The notes beneath the pieces are model-generated. The model was not told where the DNA came from. It made no database searches and saw only the letters and a list, made by a program, of their open reading frames with translations. From an uncultured Oscillospiraceae bacterium (lineage in GTDB: Bacteria; Bacillota; Clostridia; Oscillospirales; Oscillospiraceae): a stretch of 34,155 nt of DNA. The DNA lies in contig CATMVA010000017.1 of assembly GCA_950075865.1 (NCBI GenBank), positions 1 through 34,155 on the forward strand, written 5' to 3'. A program made the position numbers and the translations under genes. The first letter of the stretch is position 1. Each line of letters begins with the position of its first letter. Of the stretch, positions 28,052-34,155 are shown piece after piece.

Positions 28052-29092
28052 ATGACAACAGTATTGATCGCGCTGGCCGTTCTGGCCGTTCTGGGCGCCG
28101 TGTTCGGCGCCATCCTGGGCTTTGCCTCCAAGGTCTTTGCCGTAGAGAAGGATCCCAAGGAGGAGGCCGTTCTGGAGTGCCTTCCCGGCGCCAACTGCGG
28201 TGGCTGCGGCTATCCCGGCTGCTCGGGCTACGCTGCCGCCGTGGCCTCCGGCAAGGCGCCTGTGAACCTCTGCGCTGTGGGCGAGGGCCCTGTGGCCGCC
28301 AAGATCGCCGAGATCATGGGGGTGGAAAACGTCTCCGTGGTGCGGCAGGAGGCGGTGGTCCATTGCACTGGCGGCGGGGTGGACCACACCAAGTTCAACT
28401 ACCTGGGCATCAAGGACTGCCTGTCTGCCTCCCTGGTGGCTGGCGGCCCTCTGGACTGTGCCTATGGCTGCCTGGGCTTCGGTACCTGTATGAAGGCCTG
28501 TCCCTTCGATGCCATCCATGTGAAGGACGGGGTGGCCGTGGTGGACCATGACAAGTGCATGGCCTGCGGCAAGTGTGTGGAGGTCTGCCCCCGGCACATC
28601 ATCTCGCTGGAGCCCTTCAAGACCAAGAAGCATGTCACCATCCCTTGCTCCTCCAAGGCCAAGGGTCCTGTTGTCACCAAGGTGTGTACCGACGGCTGTA
28701 TTGGTTGCGGCATCTGCGCCAAGGCCTGCCCCAAGGAGGCCATCACCCTGGTGGATAACCTGGCCAGGATCGACTATGAGAAATGTGTGGGCTGCGGCAT
28801 CTGCGCTTCCAAGTGTCCCCGGCACCTGATCACGGTGGACGACAAGCCCTCCACCTTCCAGCCTGTGCCCAAGAAGGCCGAGGTGACCGAGGAGGCTCAG
28901 GAGCCCAAGGTGGCCACCGAGACCCCCGCTCCCACCATGACTGAGGAGACCCTGACGCCCGAGATTGCCAAGGCCGAGGGTGAGGTGATTTCGGAGACCA
29001 CCCAGGAGGCCAAAAAGGAGCCTGAGGTAGTCAAGACTAAAGAGACCCTGAAAGATCCCAAGCCCGCCGAAGATACCTCCAAGGTGGAGTAA
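28052..29092 (+). CDS. rnfB: Rnf complex ferredoxin-type subunit RnfB with extended tail
   Basis: A 346-residue RnfB, the entry point for electrons from reduced ferredoxin. It has an N-terminal membrane helix (about 3-25). A four-cysteine cluster domain follows (Cys43, Cys49, Cys52, Cys57 in GANCGGCGYPGC). Then come several ferredoxin-type motifs, including CMACGKCVEVCP, CIGCGICAKACP and CVGCGICASKCP, giving about five or six [4Fe-4S] clusters. From about 276 to the end there is a low-complexity tail rich in Glu, Lys, Pro and Thr, beyond the last cluster; its role is unknown. It is last in the operon and precedes a bidirectional terminator. Confidence 0.95.
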   Translation: MTTVLIALAVLAVLGAVFGAILGFASKVFAVEKDPKEEAVLECLPGANCGGCGYPGCSGYAAAVASGKAPVNLCAVGEGPVAAKIAEIMGVENVSVVRQEAVVHCTGGGVDHTKFNYLGIKDCLSASLVAGGPLDCAYGCLGFGTCMKACPFDAIHVKDGVAVVDHDKCMACGKCVEVCPRHIISLEPFKTKKHVTIPCSSKAKGPVVTKVCTDGCIGCGICAKACPKEAITLVDNLARIDYEKCVGCGICASKCPRHLITVDDKPSTFQPVPKKAEVTEEAQEPKVATETPAPTMTEETLTPEIAKAEGEVISETTQEAKKEPEVVKTKETLKDPKPAEDTSKVE

Positions 29093-29115
29093 GGGAGAAC
29101 ATAGCTGATAAAATG

Positions 29116-29148
29116 AAATGCCCCGCATCCACCGGATGCGGGGCATTT
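29116..29148. terminator. Terminator of the rnf operon
   Basis: AAATGCCCCGCATCC, loop ACC, GGATGCGGGGCATTT. A perfect 15-bp stem with a T-run on both strands; it also serves the convergent degV gene. Confidence 0.9.
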
Positions 29149-29166
29149 TCACCCTTTTTCCATCTT

Positions 29167-30006
29167 TCAATAGGCGACTACAACGCCGCCGTCATTGGCA
29201 TAGACTGTGGTAACTCCCCGGGCGTCCGAGATGGAGATGTTCCGGAAGCGGCAGGACTTGAGGACCAGGTCTCGGACGTAGAAAGCGCGCTCGGCATTGT
29301 TGCAGTGGACGATGGAGAGGTCCTTTCCCACATGGCCGGGATCCTTTGTCATCAGTTGTACCATCTGGGAGAGGGCCTGTTTGATGGAGAGAGCCTGTCC
29401 TACCTTTTTGATCTCGCCTTCGGGGGTGGCCCCCATAAGGAGCTTGATCCGCAGAGCCCCGGTGATCACGGACAAGGCACCGGTGAGACGGCCATTCTTC
29501 CGCAGGTGATCCAGGTCCTCCAGCACGAAGAGGGTGGTCATGGAGGAAATGTATTTGGCCGTCTCGTTGACTACGGTCTGGAAGCGTTTGTCCGACCCGG
29601 CGGTCTCCAGAAGCTTCATAGCGATCCGTACCTCTCCGGCGGCGGCCGAACAGGAGTTGAAGATATGGATGTTGGTATCCGGGTGGTCCTCCAACCAGAT
29701 GGCACGGGCCTGGGTGGCCGCATTGTGGGAACCGGACAGGAGGGCGGAAAGAGTGACCACATAGAGATCGTTGGCCTGAGACTTTTCAAAAGCGTCCAGA
29801 TACTGGGCGGGGGAGGGGCAGGCGGTCTTGGGTGGCTCACTGTGCTCCCGCATGAGCAGGAGCAGTTGGGTCTGGTCAAAGGTGTCGTCGTCCACGATGT
29901 CCTGTCCGGCCAGGGAGATGGTAAGAGGTACCCGCAGGAAAGGGCCCTTGGCAAACTGGGCGGCGGTCAGGTCGCAGCAGCTGTCTACAATGATCTTGAA
30001 GCTCAT
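29167..30006 (-). CDS. DegV family fatty-acid-binding protein
   Basis: A 279-residue DegV protein. It starts MSFKIIVDSCCDLT, the family's first strand with the SCCDL lipid-head site, then VPLTISLAGQDIVDDDTFDQ, CPSPAQYLDAFEKS, VVTLSALLSGSHNAATQA (the conserved LSGTYQ-like loop) and FVLEDLDHLRKNGRLTG. In some Gram-positive bacteria such proteins (FakB) carry fatty acids to the kinase FakA; no fakA is in view, so the partner and ligand here are unknown. The ATG follows GGAGG by six bases. It is monocistronic with its own promoter at 30050-30078. Confidence 0.9.
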   Translation of the reverse strand: MSFKIIVDSCCDLTAAQFAKGPFLRVPLTISLAGQDIVDDDTFDQTQLLLLMREHSEPPKTACPSPAQYLDAFEKSQANDLYVVTLSALLSGSHNAATQARAIWLEDHPDTNIHIFNSCSAAAGEVRIAMKLLETAGSDKRFQTVVNETAKYISSMTTLFVLEDLDHLRKNGRLTGALSVITGALRIKLLMGATPEGEIKKVGQALSIKQALSQMVQLMTKDPGHVGKDLSIVHCNNAERAFYVRDLVLKSCRFRNISISDARGVTTVYANDGGVVVAY

Positions 30007-30049
30007 AGTCGGCCTCCAAATCTAATTTTGAAAATTATATTGTAAAATC

Positions 30050-30078
30050 ATTGTAGCATATTCCGGGAGAAAAGGCAA
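30050..30078 (-). promoter_or_regulatory. Promoter of the degV gene
   Basis: On the minus strand, TTGCCT (30078-30073), 17-base spacer, TACAAT (30055-30050). A second possible -10, TATAAT, lies 10 to 15 bases downstream. Confidence 0.6.
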
Positions 30079-30109
30079 GGGGAAAAAGGGCCTGGAACAT
30101 TTCTTCCTG

Positions 30110-30877
30110 TCAGGACTGGGAAGGGAAGTCCTCCGGGTATTCCTCCCGGAGCTCCTTCATCAGTTTCACATCCTCCTTGGTGGAGGAGAGGTCCAGTTTT
30201 TCATACATGTCGGGCCGCCGCCGTTTGGTTCGCAGGATGGCTTGCATCCGCCGCCATTTGGCAATGGCGGCGTGGTTGCCGGAAAGAAGGATAGAGGGAA
30301 CCTTCCGGCCGTGCCACTCTTCGGGCCGGGAGTACTGGGGATATTCCAGAAGTCCATCCCAGTGGCTTTCGTGCTCAAAGCATTCCGGATCAGGGAGAAC
30401 GCCGGGGACCAGGCGGCTCACCGCATCGGTCACCGCCATGGCGGGGATCTCACCGCCGGTGAGGACAAAATCGCCCAGGGAAAGCTCCTCGTCCACACAT
30501 TCCTCGATAAATCGCTCGTCGATGCCCTCATAGTGGCCGCAGACCAGAATCAGGTGGGTCTCCTCAAAGGCCAGGCGCTTGGCGTCGGCCTGGCAGAAGG
30601 TCTTGCCGGCGGGGGAGAAGTAGATGGTGCGGCCTGGGCCGTAGGTGTCTACCACATGCTTCCAGCACTGGTAGAGGGGGTCGGCCTGCATGACCGCTCC
30701 CCGGCCGCCCCCGTAGGGGTAGTCGTCCACCTGCTTCTGCTTATTGAGGGTGTAATCCCGGATCTGGTGGGTCTCAATGGTGAGATAGCCCCGCTCCTGG
30801 GCCCGGCCCAGGATGGATTCTGAAAGTACATCTCCCACCGTGAGGTCGAAGAGGGTCAAAATGTCGATTCTATACAT
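30110..30877 (-). CDS. trmD: tRNA (guanine-37-N1)-methyltransferase
   Basis: A 255-residue TrmD, which methylates G37 of tRNAs reading CNN codons and prevents frameshifting. It starts MYRIDILTLFDLTVGDVLSE and has the TrmD knot motifs DDYPYGGGRGAVMQADPLY, LILVCGHYEGIDERF and LGDFVLTGGEIPAMAVTDAV, with Asp in the helix after the knot. A C-terminal helical domain ending EEYPEDFPSQS follows. It overlaps rimM by eight bases, the normal arrangement. It is the last gene of ylxM-ffh-rpsP-khpA-rimM-trmD in this window; rplS, which often follows, is absent here. No clear terminator is seen after it. Confidence 0.97.
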   Translation of the reverse strand: MYRIDILTLFDLTVGDVLSESILGRAQERGYLTIETHQIRDYTLNKQKQVDDYPYGGGRGAVMQADPLYQCWKHVVDTYGPGRTIYFSPAGKTFCQADAKRLAFEETHLILVCGHYEGIDERFIEECVDEELSLGDFVLTGGEIPAMAVTDAVSRLVPGVLPDPECFEHESHWDGLLEYPQYSRPEEWHGRKVPSILLSGNHAAIAKWRRMQAILRTKRRRPDMYEKLDLSSTKEDVKLMKELREEYPEDFPSQS

Positions 30878-31373
30878 CGGTTTCCAGCCCCTCGATCAGA
30901 TTGACTTTTAGATAGCCGCCCTTGGTGTTGGTTTCGGCAATGAAGGCGGGGACGGCGGGGATCATGTAGGATTTGCCCCCGCCCTTCACTACATAGACCG
31001 GATGGGCGGGTGGAGTCAGGATCTCGGTAATCTGTCCAATAGAGCTTCCGGTGGCGGTATCCAGCACGTCAAGCCCTACAAGGTCGGCCAAAAAATACTG
31101 GCCGGCAGGGAGGGAGGCGTCCTTCCGGTCGATGGAGACCACCTTGCCCTTCAGCTTCATGGCGGCCTCCACCGTATCCACCCCCTGGAATTTACACAGA
31201 ACCATGGTTTTGTCAGGGCGGGCAGAGGTCACGGTCATGGCCCGTCCATCCAGATACAGAGTGGAGAATTGACAAAGAAAACTGGGTGAATCGGCCCAGG
31301 GGATGATCCGAACCTCCCCCCTGACGCCGTGGGTACCGGCAATGGCGCCGGTCTCCAGGTATTGAGATCTCAT
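30870..31373 (-). CDS. rimM: 16S rRNA processing protein RimM
   Basis: A 167-residue RimM, a 30S assembly factor that binds S19 and helps mature the 16S 3' domain. The N-terminal half opens MRSQYLETGAIAGTHGVRGE, the conserved start, and has KVVSIDRKDASLPAGQYFLA. The C-terminal PRC-barrel half includes DLVGLDVLDTATGSSIGQIT and MIPAVPAFIAETNTKGGYLK. The ATG at 31373 has AAGGAGG six bases upstream; the open frame extends further up but would run through the hairpin after khpA. An intrinsic-terminator-like hairpin at 31392-31424 precedes it, so rimM-trmD may be expressed at a lower level than khpA and rpsP. Confidence 0.95.
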   Translation of the reverse strand: MRSQYLETGAIAGTHGVRGEVRIIPWADSPSFLCQFSTLYLDGRAMTVTSARPDKTMVLCKFQGVDTVEAAMKLKGKVVSIDRKDASLPAGQYFLADLVGLDVLDTATGSSIGQITEILTPPAHPVYVVKGGGKSYMIPAVPAFIAETNTKGGYLKVNLIEGLETDV

Positions 31374-31391
31374 AAAAAGCCTCCTTGGTGA

Positions 31392-31424
31392 AAAAGAGTG
31401 GGCCGCAGCGCGGCCCACTCTTTT
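31392..31424 (-). terminator. Internal terminator-like hairpin between khpA and rimM
   Basis: AAAAGAGTGGGCCGC, loop AGC, GCGGCCCACTCTTTT: a perfect 15-bp stem with a T-run on both strands. It begins inside the khpA stop codon and ends about 20 bases before rimM. In the middle of an operon it probably causes partial termination or protects the khpA end. Confidence 0.8.
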
Positions 31425-31654
31425 CAGTCGGTGATGTCCACGGACACCCGAGTGCCCTGACGCTGGCCAACCGAGCGTATCAGGACACGGATCCACTTGG
31501 CGATACGGCCCTGACGGCCGATTACCTTGCCCATGTCCTCGCTGGCGACCCGCAGCTCCAGGACGGTTTCGCCATCGCCCTGACGCTGAGTGACCTCCAC
31601 CTGCTCGGGGTGGTCCACCAGGCTCTGGGCGATGTAGGTGAGGAGCTCTTTCAT
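31424..31654 (-). CDS. khpA: KH-domain RNA-binding protein KhpA
   Basis: A 76-residue single KH-domain protein. It begins MKELLTYIAQSLVDHPEQVE and carries the RNA-binding GxxG loop in KVIGRQGRIAKWIRVLIRSV, ending VSVDITD. KhpA forms a dimer or pairs with KhpB/Jag, binds small RNAs and mRNA, and affects cell division and elongation in Gram-positive cocci. It sits in its standard place between rpsP and rimM. AGGGAGG precedes the start. The gene end overlaps the first base of the intra-operon terminator hairpin. Confidence 0.93.
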   Translation of the reverse strand: MKELLTYIAQSLVDHPEQVEVTQRQGDGETVLELRVASEDMGKVIGRQGRIAKWIRVLIRSVGQRQGTRVSVDITD

Positions 31655-31672
31655 CTGTGTTGTTCCTCCCTT

Positions 31673-31912
31673 TTAGATGGCGCCGGCTTTTTTCAGCAGA
31701 GCCTTCACCGTCTCGGTGGGCTGAGCGCCGGTCTTGATCCAAGCCTTGGCACGCTCGGCGTCCACCTTCAGCTCAGCGGAAGGATGGGTGGGATCATACG
31801 TGCCGATCTCCTCAATGAACCGGCCGTCCCGGGGATAGCGGGAGTCGGCCACCACGATGCGGTAAAAGGGAGCCTTCTTGGCACCCATACGGCGCAGACG
31901 AATTTTGACCAT
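31673..31912 (-). CDS. rpsP: 30S ribosomal protein S16
   Basis: A 79-residue S16. The signature is at the start, [20 protein letters not shown], followed by [20 protein letters not shown] and the C-terminal [21 protein letters not shown]16 stabilises the 5' and central domains of 16S rRNA. The ATG has TGGAGGTG at a good distance. It follows ffh by 84 bases and precedes khpA by 18. No convincing separate promoter was seen in the 84-base gap, so it probably shares the ylxM promoter. Confidence 0.97.
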   Translation of the reverse strand: MVKIRLRRMGAKKAPFYRIVVADSRYPRDGRFIEEIGTYDPTHPSAELKVDAERAKAWIKTGAQPTETVKALLKKAGAI

Positions 31913-31996
31913 GTTATTTTCACCTCCATAAGATATTCATAGCATATCTGGAAACGCTCAAAGGAACGCTTGCCAACACATTTGTACCAGCACGGC

Positions 31997-33367
31997 TTAG
32001 AAAGGGAACCCGCCGCGACGCGGGCCTCCCATGCCCATACCAGGCAGGCGGCCTTTTTTTGCCATCCTGCGGAACTTGGGATCGTTCACCTGGCGGGTGA
32101 GCTGCTTCATGGCGTCGTACTGTTTCAAAAGTCGGTTTACATCCACCACCTGGACCCCCGCGCCGGCAGCAATCCGCTTTTTGCGGCTGTTGTTCAGCAG
32201 GGAGGGATCCTCCCGCTCCTGAGGGGTCATGGAGAGGATGATGGCCTCGATCCGGTCCATGGCTCTGTTGTCCATGCTGGCCCCTTCCAGGGCCTTGGGA
32301 TCCACACCGGGAAGCATACCGGCGATATCGGACAGGGAGCCCATTTTTTTGACCTGGGAGAGCTGGTCATAGAGGTCGGTGAGGGTAAACTTGTTCTTCC
32401 TCATCCGCTCCATCTGCTCCTGGGCCTTCTGCATATCAAAGTTTTCCTGGGCCTTTTCGATGAGGGAGAGCACATCGCCCATGCCCAAGATCCGGGAGGC
32501 CATCCGGTCGGGGTGGAAGACCTCGACCTGATCCAGTTTTTCGCCCATGCCCACAAATTTGATGGGCTTTCCGGTGACTGCCCGGATGGAGAGAGCAGCA
32601 CCGCCCCGGGCGTCGCCGTCCAGCTTGGTGAGCATGACACCGGTCAGGTCCAGCGCGTCGTCAAAGGCTTTTGCGGCGTTGACCGCATCCTGGCCGATCA
32701 TGGCGTCCACCACAAGGAGGATCTCGGTGGGAGCTACCACTGCCTTGATATTCCGTAACTCGTCCATCAGCGCCTCGTCCACATGGAGACGGCCGGCGGT
32801 ATCCAGGAACACTAAGTCGTTGCCGTGCTTTTTTGCATGCTCAATAGCGGCCCTCGCGATGTCCACTGGGTCGATCTGTCCCATCTGGAACACTGGGACA
32901 CCCAGCTGCTCGCCCACTACCTCCAGTTGGTGAATAGCGGCAGGTCGATATATGTCACAGGCGGCAAGAAGAGGGCGCTTGCCCTGCTTCTTCATCAGTC
33001 CGGCCAGCTTGGCGGCGTTGGTGGTCTTTCCGGCACCCTGAAGGCCCACCATCATGATGACAGTAGGGGGCTTGGAGGAGATGGTCAGCTTGGCGTCCTC
33101 GCCCCCCATGAGGGCGGTAAGCTCCTCGTTGACGATCTTGACGATCATCTGGGCGGGGGAGAGAGCCTCCAGCACATCGGAGCCCACGGCACGCTCGGAA
33201 ACCTTAGCGACGAAATCCTTGACTACCTTGTAGCTGACGTCGGCCTCCAGAAGAGCCATGCGGATCTCGCGCATGGCTTCCTTTACGTCGGCTTCGGTAA
33301 GACGACCCTTGCCACGGAGCTTTTTGAAAGCATTGGAAAGCTTTTCGGTCAGTCCCTCGAATGCCAT
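31997..33367 (-). CDS. ffh: Signal recognition particle protein Ffh
   Basis: A 456-residue SRP GTPase that targets ribosomes making membrane proteins to FtsY and SecYEG. The N domain starts MAFEGLTEKLSNAFKKLRGK. The G domain has GLQGAGKTTNAAKLAGL (P-loop), DIYRPAAIHQL, FLDTAGRLHVDEAL, TKLDGDARGGAALS and FVGMGEKLDQVEVFHPDRMA. The methionine-rich M domain (about 320-440) holds the signal-sequence groove and SRP RNA site. It ends with a flexible Gly/Arg tail, GMGGPRRGGFPF. It begins three bases after ylxM and its ribosome site lies in the ylxM stop region, so the pair is coupled. The SRP RNA gene itself was not found here. Confidence 0.97.
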   Translation of the reverse strand: MAFEGLTEKLSNAFKKLRGKGRLTEADVKEAMREIRMALLEADVSYKVVKDFVAKVSERAVGSDVLEALSPAQMIVKIVNEELTALMGGEDAKLTISSKPPTVIMMVGLQGAGKTTNAAKLAGLMKKQGKRPLLAACDIYRPAAIHQLEVVGEQLGVPVFQMGQIDPVDIARAAIEHAKKHGNDLVFLDTAGRLHVDEALMDELRNIKAVVAPTEILLVVDAMIGQDAVNAAKAFDDALDLTGVMLTKLDGDARGGAALSIRAVTGKPIKFVGMGEKLDQVEVFHPDRMASRILGMGDVLSLIEKAQENFDMQKAQEQMERMRKNKFTLTDLYDQLSQVKKMGSLSDIAGMLPGVDPKALEGASMDNRAMDRIEAIILSMTPQEREDPSLLNNSRKKRIAAGAGVQVVDVNRLLKQYDAMKQLTRQVNDPKFRRMAKKGRLPGMGMGGPRRGGFPF

Positions 33368-33370
33368 GCC

Positions 33371-33736
33371 TTACTCCTTACGCAGGGTGCCGATAAGCTC
33401 CCGCAGCTGGAGACACCGTGTTTCTAGTGTGTCATCTTGATAGCGGGTGACAAGCTGGGCAATGTCGGTGGCGATCTCGTCGGCCCTGGAAAGCTGTTCC
33501 TGCATTTTGTGGAACCGTTTGATGATACCGGTTTTGTCCTCCAGCTCGGTGAGGGTGGCCTCGGCCCGGACAATCACATCCCGGACCCCTTGGCGGGAGA
33601 TGCCGTAGTTTTCCGCGATCTCGGCTAGAGAGAGGTCTTCATTGTAATAAAGGTCGTAGAATTCCTTCTGGCGGTCGGTGAGCATGTCGCCGTAGAAATC
33701 GTACAGCATAGCCATGCGGTAGGCCTGATTCTTCAT
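33371..33736 (-). CDS. ylxM: YlxM-like putative SRP-associated DNA-binding protein
   Basis: A 121-residue helical protein of the YlxM/p13 family. It starts MKNQAYRMAMLYDFYGDMLT, followed by DRQKEFYDLYYNEDLSLAEI and a sigma-70 region 4-like helix-turn-helix ENYGISRQGVRDVIVRAEAT. In streptococci and bacilli the gene is always next to ffh, and the protein can bind SRP components and modulate the GTPase. Here it directly precedes ffh and heads the ffh-rpsP-khpA-rimM-trmD operon. The ATG has GAGGAGGGG at a good distance. The leader contains the hairpin GTAAAGG/CCTTTAC (33762-33781). Confidence 0.9.
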   Translation of the reverse strand: MKNQAYRMAMLYDFYGDMLTDRQKEFYDLYYNEDLSLAEIAENYGISRQGVRDVIVRAEATLTELEDKTGIIKRFHKMQEQLSRADEIATDIAQLVTRYQDDTLETRCLQLRELIGTLRKE

Positions 33737-33791
33737 GTGACCCCTCCTCTGAAGAGATTGCGTAAAGGCTTAAACCTTTACAACTATAAGT

Positions 33792-33820
33792 ATGATACAA
33801 CATTTTGGGGCGATTGTCAA
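33792..33820 (-). promoter_or_regulatory. Sigma-A promoter of ylxM-ffh-rpsP-khpA-rimM-trmD
   Basis: On the minus strand, TTGACA (33820-33815), 17-base spacer, TATCAT (33797-33792). Near-consensus, about 55 bases before the ylxM start. Confidence 0.85.
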
Positions 33821-33861
33821 GGGCTAACCGAATGTTTTGTACATAAAAACAAAAAAGCCCC

Positions 33862-33890
33862 TTGCCAAACGGAGGAAAAGCCTGTATAAT
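33862..33890 (+). promoter_or_regulatory. Promoter of the tRNA-Leu gene
   Basis: TTGCCA (33862-33867), 17-base spacer, TATAAT (33885-33890). The tRNA begins 21 bases after the -10. It is divergent from the ylxM promoter 40 bases away. Confidence 0.8.
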
Positions 33891-33910
33891 ACAGTCTTGT
33901 CAGGAAATAT

Positions 33911-33998
33911 GCCGGTGTGATGGAATTGGTAGACGTGACGGACTCAAAATCCGTTGGGCTAATCCCCCGTGTGGGTTCGAGTCCCACCACCGGCACCA
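33911..33998 (+). tRNA. tRNA-Leu (anticodon CAA)
   Basis: An 88-nt class II tRNA with encoded CCA end. Acceptor GCCGGTG pairs with CACCGGC before ACCA. The D-arm has GGAATTGGTAGAC, and the anticodon stem ACGGA/TCCGT holds the loop CTCAAAA, so the anticodon is CAA (reads UUG). The long variable arm of leucine tRNAs is TGGGCTAATCCCCCGT, and the T-arm is GTGGGTTCGAGTCCCAC. All parts are intact. Confidence 0.95.
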
Positions 33999-34003
33999 GC
34001 TCA

Positions 34004-34065
34004 GAAATTCCCATCAATGCTCCGTTTCCGCCTTGCGGCGAAAACTGCGCTCTGATGGGAATTTC
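34004..34065 (+). terminator. Inverted repeat after tRNA-Leu, probable terminator
   Basis: GAAATTCCCATCA (34004-34016) with its exact complement TGATGGGAATTTC (34053-34065) around 36 bases holding an inner CCGC/GCGG hairpin. It starts six bases after the tRNA. The stem is strong but the following T-run (TTCGCTTT) is poor. Confidence 0.55.
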
Positions 34066-34073
34066 TTCGCTTT

Positions 34074-34106
34074 CCGCCGCGACTGGCTTTGCTGGACTCG
34101 CGGCGG
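34074..34106 (+). repeat. 9-bp GC-rich inverted repeat
   Basis: CCGCCGCGA/TCGCGGCGG around a 15-base loop, between the tRNA terminator and the next start codon. Its right arm runs into the GGAGGAGG ribosome site of the following open frame, so it could hide that site in the mRNA. Confidence 0.5.
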
Positions 34107-34117
34107 AGGAGGCGCTT

Positions 34118-34155
34118 ATGGACAGACGGGGAAAGGAGAATAGCTATCAGATGTA
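34118..34155 (+). CDS. Start of an unidentified gene (cut by window edge)
   Basis: An ATG at 34118 is preceded five bases upstream by GGAGGAGG and opens MDRRGKENSYQM to the window end. Only 12 full codons are visible. The ribosome site and open frame support a gene; the product cannot be recognised. Confidence 0.45.
   Translation, partial: MDRRGKENSYQM

Overview
The window is a 34 kb piece of chromosome from a high-GC, endospore-forming, strictly anaerobic member of the Clostridia. The best guess is a gut Oscillospiraceae of the Flavonifractor/Pseudoflavonifractor/Lawsonibacter type; this is inferred from gene content and protein style, not from a search. Evidence: spoIIGA-sigE and sigG (sporulation), an rnfCDGEAB operon (anaerobic ferredoxin:NAD+ oxidoreductase), MurT/GatD, an ylxM-ffh-rpsP-khpA-rimM-trmD cluster, and strong AGGAGG-type ribosome binding sites throughout. 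No transposase, integrase, CRISPR array or rRNA gene was seen. Almost everything is housekeeping or sporulation core.

Layout. 1-2050 (minus): rpmG-secE-nusG-rplK-rplA, read from one consensus promoter through a ~210-nt leader that carries two tandem terminator-like hairpins; rplA runs off the left edge. 2092-3946 (plus): spoIIGA-sigE, ended by a strong terminator. 3953-4340: AT-rich DNA with no gene. 4346-4990 (plus): a CarD-like regulator. 4989-6491 (minus): type III pantothenate kinase and an ECF S-component, probably a pantothenate uptake and activation pair. 6563-9627 (plus): sigG behind a forespore-type promoter, then murT-gatD. 9629-11346 (minus): HAD phosphatase and ksgA. 11378-11885 (minus): a frameshifted ankyrin-repeat remnant. 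12062-12907 (plus): an unassigned lipoprotein. 12965-14832 (minus): a WYL/YafY-type regulator fused to a zinc ribbon, plus a GyrI-like protein. 14894-16387 (minus): rpe-recR with a long structured leader. 16434-20427 (plus): xpaC-telA-TPM protein-DUF975 protein as one operon. 20439-23242 (minus): a PadR regulator and two tandem DUF2812 membrane proteins under an AT-rich operator. 23331-29148 (plus): the rnf operon. 29167-30078 (minus): degV. 30110-33820 (minus): ylxM-ffh-rpsP-khpA-rimM-trmD. 33862-34155 (plus): tRNA-Leu(CAA), two hairpins and the first codons of another gene.

How the parts relate. The sigma-E and sigma-G genes, contiguous in many spore formers, are here separated by the carD/coaX/ECF block. 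The Rnf complex is the main energy-conserving system seen. The xpaC-telA-TPM-DUF975 operon and the PadR-DUF2812 module look like two envelope-related systems whose function is not known.

The observations most worth checking are: a GatD homologue without the nucleophilic cysteine; a WYL-regulator/zinc-ribbon fusion that appears to read through an old operator and ribosome binding site; an RnfG with two complete FMN-binding domains; apparent attenuation leaders before rpmG and rpe; and the four-gene xpaC/telA operon, whose TPM protein ends in an arginine-glycine-rich tail. No clearly new defence or mobile system was found.
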